Program-made: the position numbers and the translations under genes
Notes under the pieces: generated by a model
What the model saw: only the letters and a program-made list of their open reading frames with translations
Told to the model about the DNA's origin: nothing
The model's database searches: none
Shown: positions 13,010 through 24,096 of the stretch, piece by piece
How the letters are laid out: the number at the start of each line of letters is the position of its first letter
Position numbering within the stretch: the stretch's first letter is position 1
NCBI GenBank assembly: GCA_037176845.1
Contig: JAYKXP010000137.1
Span: forward strand, 57,496-121,495
From: Paramarasmius palmivorus
Taxonomy: Eukaryota > Basidiomycota > Agaricomycetes > Agaricales > Marasmiaceae
Reading direction: 5' to 3'
DNA: 64,000 nucleotides

Positions 13010-14060
13010 AAAGAGAAAACTCTGAGATTGGCGAGGAAGGTGAGCTCAAATGAACGAAGACGAGGTCATGGAGGACATGAAGATAAGAAGACATGAATGG
13101 AACGCATTATAGCATCGGGGCGTTCAAAGGTCATGACGATGCGAAAGGAATACAACATATGAGGTGCAGCTCATGACAACATGACCGAAGGGGCCTCGTT
13201 CCCAAAGAAGACACTCCCTAACGTCGATAGTTCCTTCCAATAATCCACGAGGCCCGAGCAACGGAAAGAGTGAAAACACCAGACTATCAACATTGGATAC
13301 CGGAGGATGGCCCAAGTGTTCCATCTGTTACACCACGTATCGGCGTTCTTGGGTAGCAGAAAGGAAAGTAGAGCTGCATCCAAAATTTCGACCCTTCTCT
13401 GATACATGGCATCGAATCCGTCATCATGATCCATTATTTTGCGCTGGGGAGAATAGAGCGTGCATACCCGCTACCTTTTTACCCGAGGAAAGATGAAGAG
13501 CAACAAGCAAAAAATAGCAAAAAGAGTGAGCCTGACAAAGTTGGGGTGGTGTTCAAGGAACGTACTATTTCATTCATTTCGGATGGTCACGGTCACAAGG
13601 CCAAAAATATCCGAAATTTTTCGTTTGGTCACAGGTCACTGGAGAATCATCCGAGCCCTCCGAGTTACCAGCGCTAACATCCCGAAATCTGCCTAAATTT
13701 GGCAATTTTGGGCGTTAATTTCCGAATATTTCGCCGTGGTCACAGACCGCGGGCCCACCATCCGACAGGTCCCTTTCGGATGGAAGGTCACAGGTCACAG
13801 TGCCATCCGAAATGAATGAAATAGTACAGTAAGTCAGAATTCGAGGATGAGTAGACAGTCCGCAACACCATGCTGTAGATGAAAGGTAGTCTGAGAAACG
13901 AAACGGAAGAACATTGGATAAGGCAACGAAATTATGAATATACTCACGAAGGCAAAACATCTTTCTCTCACGCTGCTTTCATTTGCAACCAACCCAGAAA
14001 CCCCGACCCACACATCCAAGCAAAGTGTTTTTCCTCACATCTACGAATACATGCTACCAA
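13010..14060. repeat. Dispersed repeat R1, copy 2 (with MITE insertion)
   Basis: This copy is diverged from 1.5-2.3 kb and 15.5-16.05 kb. Shared blocks include TGGCGAGGAAGGTGAG near 13028, CATGGCATCGAATCCGTCA near 13404 and CACCATGCTGTAGATG near 13866. It is split by the 266-bp MITE at 13562-13827, which the other two copies lack at the equivalent place. Confidence 0.6.
13562..13827. mobile_element. 266-bp MITE with perfect 25-bp inverted ends
   Basis: The left end at 13562-13586 (GTACTATTTCATTCATTTCG then GATGG) is the exact reverse complement of 13803-13827. The interior is non-coding and carries several GGTCAC/GTGACC words. Copies 1 and 3 of repeat R1 provide empty sites. A TA dinucleotide lies inside both ends, so the true boundary could be a TA target duplication. 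Confidence 0.8.
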
Positions 14061-14239
14061 GGCCTGGGCTTCCCGACTTTGGGAAGAACGTACGTGTATT
14101 GCGGCGAACACCAGACTTGACCCTCCCTCCTTAGATCCCAGCGCCAGCTCTACCAGACGTTTTTCCCTTCCGCATGATGTGACCAACACCGCTTGCACAA
14201 TATCGTGAACGTCCTTCCACAGGCGTGCCCAGTCTCCTA

Positions 14240-14394
14240 GGCGTAGTCGGGATCTTGACATGCCCGAGACACGGGGAGCTGAAAGAAAAAGACGTATCGT
14301 GCATTCCGAGGATAGACCTCTGCCTCCACTTTCCGATGCAGGGAACTCGAGTATTATATTGATGCCGCCTAGGTATGATGCGGCGGTGTAACAT
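14240..14394 (+). pseudogene. Remnant of a PPxY tail exon lacking SGW
   Basis: This segment matches the last about 145 bp of the gene ending at 28503 (DMPETRGAER block, DAGxSSI block, C-terminus MPPRYDAAV and stop). Codons for the tryptophan box are deleted by exactly nine bases: EDSGWRP has become EDRP, in frame. Upstream it joins unrelated repeat R1 sequence, so helix and ectodomain are missing. It is a relic rather than a gene. Confidence 0.8.
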
Positions 14395-14859
14395 ACCGTG
14401 TCAAGCCTGTCCCGATTCTTGCTGAATCCATGGGTGATTGAATGTGATTACAATTTCCATAGCTCTTGACATCTCACACTGTGGAGATTGTTTTATGTGT
14501 TCCACCACCTCGGAATGTATATAGGGTTCATGACGATAAGGATCTCAACGCGATGATGAGTGCCTTGGGTCAATATTTCACCCTATATGACCGCTACTTG
14601 CGGAGCGAGGGTGCCGTGAAATGTATCGAGTTGAGGGAACTTGAGTCTGTTTCAAGTAATGACGCTTATTCCGCTCTTTAGCAATGAATGATAAGTGATC
14701 GATAAGCAATAGAAGCAGGATTAGAGATAAATATCTACCCTTGAAAAGTATGGGGAATGAGAATTTCAATATAATGATGGGCTTTGACTTACATCGCTGA
14801 TGTGCATAACATGATATGTTGAATGCTGGTGGAACCGGTCCCGGCAGGGGCTCTGCTAA

Positions 14860-16050
14860 CCGTGCCAACGAAGTGATCCTTTAATATCAAAGTCTGCGAT
14901 GAGACCGCCGAAATGACGAACGCATATTCTTATCAGGTGAGTAGTCGAGACAAGACCTCATTTGACATAGGATTACATCCGCCAGTGTGATGAATTATCA
15001 TAAGCGCTGTCAGGGAAAAAAGCATATGTACTACCGTCAAAGAATTCCGGGTGATTACGGCCATTTGTGAAATTTTGAAGACCAGAAACGGGATTTTATC
15101 TGTGCATGTTGCTTTATCGCTATGTCGACGGCTGGAGAACATGAGCTACCCTAACCTCACCACGATTTGACCGATGAGAGGAAGGATCAAACGCCGATAG
15201 CGTTCCCAACGGTATGCCAAATGTATTAAAAAATATCCCAGCGGCACTCTTGAACGCATCACAGCGGTGCTTCCTACATCAGACACTTGACGATATGTAG
15301 TTCTCTAACCAGGTACAGTCATCCAAGCAACGTGCTATTGCCGCGTGGCACACCACGAGATGATATATTACTGTGTGAATCAAAGTGTGAAGGTTTTGTG
15401 ATAGCAGGAAGGGGTAAATACGGACATAGGATTCCCAATAGAATGGTACGAGTGCATCAACATCATTGATTGTAGCTGCGAGAAAGAGGACTCTGAGATG
15501 GGCTAGGCGAGAAGGAGAGCATTGATGAATGTAGATGAAAACAGAGAATATGAATAGCAGCCCATGAGAACATGAACGAAGGAGCTTTCCAAACACCGAA
15601 TCGCCAAGGCATCAATATCGGATACCGGAGGATAACCCAAGTGTTCCATCCTTTACACTACGCATCGGCGGAATGGAAAGTAGTACTGCATCCGACCTTT
15701 TCTGATACATGGCATCGAATTCGTTATCAACATGCAAATATCTCGTGCTATGCATACCCACCGCCCTTTCACCGAAAGAAGGACGAAGACGGATAAGCCG
15801 AGGATAGCAAAAAGAGCGAGGCACATAAACTCCACGAATACCGGCATCGCGTATGGTGTTCCAAGAACCTAGGCCAAACGTCAAGGGCGAGTGGACGGCT
15901 CACAGCATGGTGCTGTAGGTGAAGGTAGTCTAACCAACGATACGAATGAACACTCAATAAGGAACAAACGCTATGAATACACTCACGAAACAAAACAGAT
16001 ATCCATACATCCAAACAACACCTGCCTGGTAAGGGACGGGTATTGCGGCG
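14860..16050. repeat. Dispersed repeat R1, copy 3
   Basis: Matches 940-2290 over most of its length: the GACCGCCGAAATGA block near 14902, GCATCACAGCGGTGCTTCC near 15257, CCAAGTGTTCCAT near 15638, and the CATGGCATCGAATTCGTTATC block near 15708. It retains no long open frame. Confidence 0.6.
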
Positions 16051-16639
16051 AACACCCCCGTCTACATGCCGGAGATCCCGCTGAGGCGTTGGTGAGACTG
16101 GCTGTTATAGGTGCGCGGGGCCAGACTAATTGACGTTGTAGAAGCTTCACCATTCAGCAACTTGGGAGACTCTGATATCCAGGAAATGGTAAGGAAACGC
16201 CCAGGGGGATTGATTTGGGCTTACCGGTTCCAAATGTCACTCTATTCCATCGAAATTAACCTGCCTCATCCCCCTGCGTCCCCTTGAGATACCCCACTAT
16301 CCAGACATCTCTTTTCCCATAACCACCACCTCTTCCATCTTCACCTTCATTCGTAACTGACGTGTAGGGAACGGGTTTCGACGACGACGGGAAGGATTGT
16401 TTAGATTTACTACCCTCGCGCCCATTTCTCCGTCTCCTCCTACCTTCGAACCTCTCGACGGTTTCCTTCGTTCGCCTCCGCGCCCCCTCCCCTCAGCACC
16501 ACTTTCTTCCCCGACCCTAACGAGGGAAGACACAACCTCAGCAAGAGTGAACGAAGACCGATGGATCGTAACACCGCATTCGACACCCTGCACTCGGCGC
16601 TCTAGTTTTCCAGTAGAGGCGTGAAGAAGATCGCTCGGA

Positions 16640-17470
16640 GGAGGCTCTCAGGCATGATAATGCGGAGTTCTGAACGAGGGCCGATTCTTCCGGGTGTTAA
16701 TGGTGGAGTAAAGAGGTAGAGGTATCACTGTAGGAATGGTAGCGCGTTGGGGAGGCGAGATGAGGAGAGGCCTGCAGAGAACGAGTTAGGAAGCGAGCTC
16801 GTGAAGAGATCTTTTGTACACACCAAAGTCACTCTTCTATCCATTCTCTCTTCCTATCATAGACCCAACCCCAAACTAACGTCCTCGCTCGTCCTGACTG
16901 AGGAAGAAACCGCGATTCGTAGAAACATCGTGAAGCCGAGAGGTGTGCCAAGTCGGAACGTTGAGGCTTTGTTGTACTCAGGGTCGAAGTAGGTTCGGGA
17001 CCGGAGGATGAACGAATGCTTGAGACTGATGAGGAGGCCATGACACCGTTTTTGCGCCGGAGAGTTCATGAAAAGGAATCTTCGTGTGCAGCCCTGGAGT
17101 GTTAGCTAAATGATTAAACCTTGCGACAATCCCAATGCACCTTTCACACGTCTTATGCGCCCATCCAGCTTCAGCCATCTTCACCAATCAGCGCCAGCGA
17201 CTCCGTATGTCTTCGTATCTCCCAACTCGTCAACACTGTGTCAGCCCTAAGCCAGACGCACCGTCAATGCACCTGAAACCTACGGAAAAGATTCAACGCA
17301 CCTACCATTGCGATCATACTCGATATCAACACCCTGGCCTTTCTCTTCCCAATCCGAGCGAACAGAGCGACATGATGGACGTTGAAGACAAGAGGCAAAT
17401 TCTCGCGCGTCACCAGTTTCGGCAGACTCGTTGAGTTAGGTTAGTGTTACGGCAATTTCCGCCTTATAGT
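16640..17470. repeat. Dispersed repeat R2, copy 3
   Basis: Shares GTAGAGGTATCA near 16709, TAGGAAGCGAGCTCGTGAAG near 16787 and CGACATGATGGACGTTGAAG near 17369 with the copies at 3.4-4.0 and 6.7-7.4 kb. The following 17.44-17.65 kb matches 26.99-27.24 kb with about 100 bp missing here. Confidence 0.55.
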
Positions 17471-18415
17471 TCCATTCGGTTCCTTTTGCTTCTACATCTC
17501 TGCGTATCATTGACAGGGACTATCACATTCAGCCCATGCAAATGAACTTCTCGTTAGAATACATCTCCCGTAATTGGCAATTATCAAGATTTGGCAAGCT
17601 AGCAGGCACTCGTCCACGAATCACTACTTTTAGCCCCACTTTGACGCACTTTGGATCATAAAACAAGAATTCGAAATGTTGTGTATAGGCGTCGCTCAAA
17701 GATCATTGATGTCTCGTGGAGCATCTATATCAGCTACATAAGGCAGTTTGGATGTGATAAGACCAGATCAAAGCGTGGCGCCTTGCGGTATCACCTCCTT
17801 CGTCCAGACTATTCTCCAGATGAAAGTTCTGCGTATCCTAGCCAATTATGGAGTCAATCAAGTGAATTGAATGATCCTCTGTGGCTCGAGTCCTCTCCGT
17901 TCGTCATGCCAATCGTCAACATGGTGAAATCAAGACCTTCTTTTGGTACGCTGTGATCGACAGCTTAGTTTGCGACAAAATCCCGCTCTTACAGCATTGC
18001 CATTAGTTCGCTGGAATAGCTGAACTCACGTGACCGTCACGATTACTGGAGGTGTCATACTAATAGGGAACCATTGTTGGCAGAGCTATCAAGTTGAGGA
18101 TCGATAAACGTACAGTCTGATCAAGAATATAAATTCGTTCATAGTGGGAACAGGGCACTACACATATACATGGGTGGTGAAAACGCAAAGGCAAAAGCAA
18201 AAAAAAACGAGACTTTACACGATCAGTGAACGGAACAACCCGATGACGCGATGCAGGAAGATACCTGGATACAACTGACTTGTACGAGATTTAATGTTAC
18301 ACTATTTGAGACCAAGAAAGCACACCATAATGAACTGCTTGCTGTCCACGGAGAGGTCCTACTTTTCAACGCCTTCACCGCGTAGAGCCGCCACGATCCC
18401 TACCATGGATCCTCA

Positions 18416-19755
18416 TCACCATCGTCTGGTCCCTCCCTGCAGGAAATCAGGCGCTTTCATGAAATCAGGTACTTCTTCAGGTGCTAAAAGAGACCAGTTA
18501 ATTAATAATTCAAAACACCCGTGATCGCCTAAGCACTCACCACGACCCATACCAATCCACATCATCACGTTATTAATCCGTTCATCGGCGGGTAGACTTT
18601 CGTCAAATAGTCGTTCTCCAACCATATCATGTTGCCGCTGCGTTAACCCGTTCGGTAATAGTTCATCGGGGGAAAGCTCGGAGTGAGAGCCACCTTCGGA
18701 GCTATCGGAAGAGCTATCACCGTCAGAATCATCAGAATCGTCAACATTCCGTTTCTTCATCGGCGGTTCTGGATCTGGACCTGAATCAGAGTCGGAATCT
18801 GTATCCATATCCTGCGCCCGACGCTTGCCCTTGGTGTCCACAGGCTGGTTCTTAGGATCGAACTTGTACGCTTCGTGACCAGACGGTGCCCAGTACACAA
18901 GATCTATCAATTCCAATAACGCGCTTTTCTGCATCCGCATGTATGAACCTCCAAAGCCATCTTGATACAACTCATCCTCGGAGAGCCAATCGAGTTTGGA
19001 GAATGCATTGACGATCAACGCGAATGGTGAAATGTCTCTGGATACTTTGATGCATAGTTCGCGCCCAGACTTGTCCACTAAGCAGGATCTATTGTCCGAG
19101 GATATGGAGTATTTTCGTATGGAGTTGTTGGGCCGTACAACCTGGATTCTCTTTCCTTTGGGAAGGAAGTGCATGGGATGGAGGACTAGCACACGGAGGC
19201 CATGTGTCTTGAGGTCAGTGAGCATAGTTTCGTACTGGAGATGGATTTCAGTGAGCTGAACGTGTATAATAACACTCTCGGTTTGCACTCACCACCTCAG
19301 CCGGACGCCGAGAATCCGCCTTCCACTCTGCATTTTTGGCCTTCAGGAATTTCATCCATTTCTCTAAGATATCCAGTGGGGGCACAAAGCAGAATATGCC
19401 ATAGGTTTCCCATCTTTCACGAAGACCAGCTTCCACTAGCGTCGTGCGGTGATTAGAACTATAAAGTTCGGAAAGAATGGCTGAGGGAGAACGTACAAAA
19501 TATGCGATGCTCTGGACCCTCGAATGTGAACTCCTTCTCCCCACTGAAACCCAAGGCCGTGAAAAACTTCGCCTGTGGTACTGTTAGGTAACACGGGGAC
19601 GATGAACGAAAACTTGAGCTCACCATGTCCTTGTCCCTCCGATCACCTCCGGGCATCAAGTAACAGCACTCCAAATCTGGGCTGGTCCTGTTCGTCAAAA
19701 GGGATCGGTTGTCCGACATCGTGTTATCGTTGCTCGTAGATGCAGGATCGATCAT
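18416..19755 (-). CDS. Protein of unknown function with acidic Ser/Asp region
   Basis: Spliced minus-strand gene. The N-terminus begins at the ATG at 19755 (MIDPASTSNDNT). Further exons encode AKFFTALGFSGEKEFTFEG and a helical EAGLRERWETYG region. A large exon (about 19230-18540) encodes the core (GLRVLVLHPMHFLPKGKR; ISPFALIVNAFSKLDWL), a Lys-rich then Asp/Ser-rich low-complexity run (possible nuclear signal PPMKKRN), and QRQHDMVGERLFDESLPA. A last exon ends FLQGGTRRW. The junction near 19490-19455 does not fit a normal intron in frame, so a frameshift or a missed micro-exon is likely. I do not recognise the family. It lies just left of the KDZ-like element but outside its ends. Confidence 0.6.
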
Positions 19756-20097
19756 CTTGATAAGGCGGCAACTGTTTGATTTCTGGTTGGAATGAGAGTC
19801 TGAGGGGTCGATGAGAGGGAGATATATTGATCCTCGGTTTTTAAAGCAAGATTTCTGTCATTCGGCGTGAGGCCAGCAGTCGTCGTCGAGGAGGTTTATA
19901 GTGAAGAAGCTCACTGACGAATGTTTGGTTGAAGCCAGCCAAACATTGCGGTTCCGCAAGGCACGTGAAGATGAAGTCTAGACTCTAGTAGACCCTCTTC
20001 GATGTATGCTGCTTTCTCTTAAGTCGCTCCAGAAATTAAATGCTGCGACACAAAATCATTTGGGCCATACTCAAGATTTATGCCTTGGTTTTTGAGT

Positions 20098-20136
20098 GTT
20101 ATAGTAATGCCACCTAGCTATGGTGCAGCGGTGTAA
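20098..20136 (+). pseudogene. Fragment of a PPxY tail (PPSYGAAV stop)
   Basis: A 3'-end scrap reading VMPPSYGAAV followed by a stop. It corresponds to the end of the gene at 27465-28503, including the downstream GGTATTCA-like sequence. The KDZ-like element has inserted about 75 bp downstream. Sequence homologous to the normal downstream region resumes after the element (26.75-26.87 kb matches 28.58-28.65 kb). Confidence 0.75.
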
Positions 20137-20206
20137 GCATCAGGTATTCAAAATGGCGAATTGGAGCAAGCGAGTAGTCTCGGTGCCGAGAGTTTATGAA
20201 TAGTAT

Positions 20207-20214
20207 TAGCATCC
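20207..20214. repeat. Left 8-bp target-site duplication (TAGCATCC)
   Basis: TAGCATCC occurs immediately outside the left inverted terminal repeat and again at 26736-26743 outside the right one, in the same orientation, as expected of an 8-bp target duplication. Confidence 0.8.
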
Positions 20215-20227
20215 GAGGACTTACAGG

Positions 20228-20331
20228 AACTCAGGATAACGGGTCACACGGGTCACACGGGTCGACCCGCAAACCCCAGATTCCGGGTCACCCTCTTTTA
20301 TCACGGGTCACTTCTTAGGAAAACGGGTCAA
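20228..20331. repeat. Left inverted terminal repeat, GGGTCA-rich
   Basis: Contains at least five GGGTCA/GGGTCG words, the palindrome GGGTCGACCC and a terminal AACGGGTCAAG. Most of this appears in inverted orientation at the right end. Clustered subterminal hexamers of this kind are typical transposase binding sites (inference). Confidence 0.8.
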
Positions 20332-20534
20332 GCAGTCGATCGAGCTCAAGTATGGGGATTTTTAGGCCGTCATCGTCGTCATACTGTCCGATGTCGACTG
20401 CTATAAAGTACATGCCGTTCCGCAAGAGCAGAGCTCGCTCTCTTCTTCTCTCTAGACCACCACCATCCCGCCTGAAAGGCTGAAACTTGGGATTCCTCAG
20501 CCAGGTTCCAACACTAGTGGGTACCTCCTTCTAA

Positions 20535-22834
20535 ATGGTGAATCACTCTGACCACTCAATCTCTTTCAGGTGCATGATAGGACCAGGAGGAGGTACTCCT
20601 TGTCAACGTTGCTCCAACCCCTTCTGTCGTTGGCAGCTTTGCAAGAACTCGCCTAATCCAGGGAACGTCAATCAGCTCTTTGCTTCCGTGCGTGTCACCA
20701 TTTTTATGACAGACCCAACAGAACTGACCTCGCTTTTGTAGTGCATAGACTGCGGTTGGTTTGGCTGGCAACGCGACATCATTCTCCAACAACAGCGTAT
20801 TCTCGACAGCATGGATTCCAATTCAGCACTGGATCCTCCTCACTCTCATTCGTTTGGACATCATACTAGAAGTCGTAGCCGCCTTCAAGAGCTGGCTGAT
20901 GTAGCTACCGCTGCTTTAGCAGCTCAAGCTTCAACGGCGGTTTCTCACATGACTCTCCCCGGTTCATCGTCATCTCTGAGGCCCCCACCCTCACGATCCA
21001 GAGGCCAGGGCTCTGGTTCTGGTACCATCACTCGTTGTCCAGAATGTCAGCAGGCCGGCAACAAGAAATGCCCAAGGAATCTCTGTGCTAAAGACTGCAC
21101 GTCAGGCCAAGGCTACCTGAACTGGGGCTGTCGAGTACACCTGGTTAGCGCCATCCAATCCCGTTCTTCTACTACAGTACCCTTGGATCATCCTTCTACC
21201 GTCACGCCTTCTTCTGTTCCGCCTCCAAGACCGTCTTCCTCCGTCACACCTTCTTCTGTTCCGCCTCCAAGACCATCTTCCTCCATATCACCGACTCTTC
21301 CACCTGCCCCCGTCCATAATGCCATTACTTCACCTTCTGCAGCACCCCCTCTGCCTTCCATTCCGTCCAATATTACACCAAGACCAGTCGTTCATGCTCG
21401 CCCACTGGTTTACTTTGATGAGGAGCGCACAGGGTCTGATGGGGAGGATAGTCAGACAAAGGAGATCATGCTCTTCTACTGGGTAGGTTATCTTTTCATT
21501 CCTCTTTATCACCGCCTTTTTGTTAACCGCAATTACAGTCAGGGCCAGAATGTCCGAACCCTATGGAGGTGACTGTTCCTATTCAGCGCCAATCAGCGCT
21601 CCTTTCCCGTAGTATGCTGGACAGGCTACACATTGCGGATTCTCTTTGTTACTACCGCAAAGGAGCAGGATTCTGGCTTCAGCTTTCCCAGCCTCCGAAC
21701 AAGCCCATCACGATTGATCTTGCGAAGAATAAGTTCATCATCGATGGCACTCCCGTCATTCTTCTCAAAGATTCCTCTGTCTCTGATTGCAAAGGGCTGG
21801 ACCAGATCCTTCTGGGCAAGTCACCCAAACCTCCTTCCGCTGCCTCAGGAATTTTTGATCTGGAGAAAGTCGATCTAAACACTCAGAAGCCGCCTTCTGC
21901 ACGCCGGAAAACTGTACAGGACATGCTCTCATCCCTTGAGATCACTGCCATCAACCAGCACCTTGCTCAAGCCTCTTCTAAGGAGAACGATCCTCCGCCG
22001 TACTCCAGCCAGCCCGCCAAACCTTCCAGCTCCAAGAGGCCTGCCTCTTCTTCTCCGCAGTCTGCAAATTCCTCCGACTCTTCCACTCGAAACTCTTCCA
22101 TTCCTTCTGTTCGGCCACCAGTGAAGAAGGCCAAAGCAGTAAAATCCAAGCCTTCGCTCCCTTCCAACACAGTCATCATCATCCATGACTCCGATACCGA
22201 CCCTGAACTCGACTCAGAGATACGTCCATCCAGTTCAAGGCCACTGACGTCCTCAAAGGGCAAGGAAAGGGCAATTCAGGGAGTTAAGGAAGAGTCCACA
22301 GAAGATGATGATGAAGACCAACAGGAGTTTGACGAACAATGGGACGACTTTGATGACTTTGAAGAAGAGGAAGACGCCATTCGATTCCTTGGATCAGGTC
22401 CAGGAAAGGGATTTCCTCAACAATACCATGCCGTTACCATCGTCGCCTTCTTCGATGCTCTGGAAAACTACGACGGCCCCAAGACTCCCGGCTGGCGAAA
22501 GGCCATCTTTGACCAATACTTTACTGGCTATGATCGGTACCCAAGCTCTAGTGTCGCTGCCCACCAAGATCGATGGAAGCAAGTTCCTCAAGATTACAAG
22601 GACGAGATGATTGATGCTGGGCTCACAGCTGGGGGCCGCTGGATCCGACTGATGCGTAATACCAGGGAGAAGAATCAAGCTAAGAGGACTACCCGAAGAA
22701 GGCTTAAGAGGCACGTCGAGAGATCTGCCAAACGTTCCGGCTTAGCTTCTTCTCCGTTGAAGAGGTCCTCGGGTAAGAAGCGGGCTTCTACCGCTCTCAA
22801 GAAGGAACCGTCATCAGTAGGTAGTTGGCTTTAA
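20535..22834 (+). CDS. Element-encoded zinc-cluster, acidic nuclear-type protein
   Basis: Three exons join in phase 0: 20535-20687, 20742-21482 and 21539-22834, giving 729 aa. The N-terminus carries two cysteine clusters (CQRC, CRWQLC, CIDCG; then CPECQQAGNKKCPRNLCAKDC), a likely Zn-binding module. Then follow Ser/Pro-rich repeats (two copies of a SSVPPPRPSSSVT-type unit near 21200-21300), a conserved-looking central region (MLDRLHIADSLCYYRKGAGF), a Ser/Pro/Lys linker with KKAKAVKSKP, a very acidic stretch, a folded C-terminal block (YHAVTIVAFFDALENYDGPK) and basic nuclear-signal-like runs (RTTRRRLKRH). It lies wholly within the transposon, so it is probably an accessory DNA- or chromatin-binding factor for transposition. 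I cannot name a family. Confidence 0.8.
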
Positions 22835-23322
22835 GGCGTTTCCATTCACCGTGTACCTCTATTTCCTTACCTTTATCCCCACGATATTCCGTTCACCTTG
22901 TACCTCTATTTCATTCCCGCGATATTCCATTCACCGCATACCTCTATTTCCTTACCTTTATTTCTGCGATACCTTCAATCCTCCTTATCATTTACGAGTT
23001 CTTATAATGTGTCAAGCGTAACATAGCATCCTGGAAATAGTATTGTTTTGTCGAACTTCATACCTTCATCTTGACGCGACATGTGTGTCGACAGCAAGCA
23101 GTCTTGTCCAACCAACTTGCGTAGCCATGTACGGCGACTCAATTCTGACTTCATATGAAAGACTACAAGTTGGATTCTTATAGATACTAGGGCTGTAATA
23201 CATCGATACGAACAAGGAATGAGCTAGAACCTAGCTGGATTGGAAGTTACAGGCATTCTCAGCGGAAAGGTGTGTATGGTAGGGAGAGATGGAAGGCGTT
23301 GCAGGTAACGGGATAAAGGGAT

Positions 23323-24005
23323 TCAGAGATCTTCCAAGGCCAATTCTCCGAGTAAGCTATCGCTAAACTGGGCTGCATCACCCTCATAGTCCGAGTCGTC
23401 CTTCTCTCCAGAGCACCAGTGTAGGTGAGAACCACCAAATAGAAGATCGTCGTGCTCGCCATTTTCCTTCGCCTCTTTGAGTTGTAGGTACTCCGCATAC
23501 TCCAGACGAACAGAATCATTGGGACCGATGGTGCTGCCAAACAAATCAAAGGAGATAAGGGCGGCCACTTGCTCTTCCTCTTCCTCGGATTCAGAGTTGC
23601 ATTCTTGAGATTGAGATTCGAGGTTGTTGGAAACAGAATAGTACTTTGCTGGAATCGGGGCTGTATGGGTACGCTGTCGCTTGGGAGTTCTCGAAGCGGC
23701 TGCTGTAGAGTGTGTGCGGGAGCGAGATCGTTTCTTGTTGGTGATAGTCTGCGCTGCAATCACCTAAGACCAAGTTAGAGGAGCAAGCAATGCAAGAGGC
23801 AGGGACGTACCAATGAGGATGCTTCAGGCAGCGCCAGCCCAAGGCGAACCTCCAAGTCTAGAGTACCTCGATGGACTTTCTCACACAACTCTCCGTAAGC
23901 TTCTACTTGCTGCTCTAGCGTTTTCAGGATTGGCGGTGTAGGCGGAGGCTGCCAAGTAGAGACCGGTGGGGTGGTTGGTGGGGAGATGACTGTGATACGA
24001 GGCAT
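23323..24005 (-). CDS. Element-encoded small acidic protein
   Basis: Two exons, 24005-23811 and 23763-23323, separated by a 47-nt intron (GTACGT donor), give 211 aa. Features: a Pro-rich N-terminus (SPPTTPPVSTWQPPPTPP), a likely short coiled segment (LEQQVEAYGELCEKVH), a basic nuclear-signal-like run (KKRSRSRTH ... KRQR), then an acidic C-terminal half with an EEEEE run and ending LLGELALEDL. It starts about 90 bp downstream of the transposase stop on the same strand. No family recognised; a transposition cofactor is plausible only from position. Confidence 0.75.
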
Positions 24006-24096
24006 GATGGTGGGTGTCGCAGTTTAAGAAAGAACTTGACCAAGACCGGTATTTATACATTTGTCCACTAAAGTACAAACAAACTCAATACTATTA

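Noticed and set aside
21200..21300. Tandem repeat as a separate satellite
   Set aside because: It encodes a Ser/Pro-rich protein repeat within the element gene and keeps the frame.
21188..22714. Several long minus-strand and alternate-frame open stretches
   Set aside because: They are shadows of the plus-strand 729-aa element gene, whose three exons join in phase.
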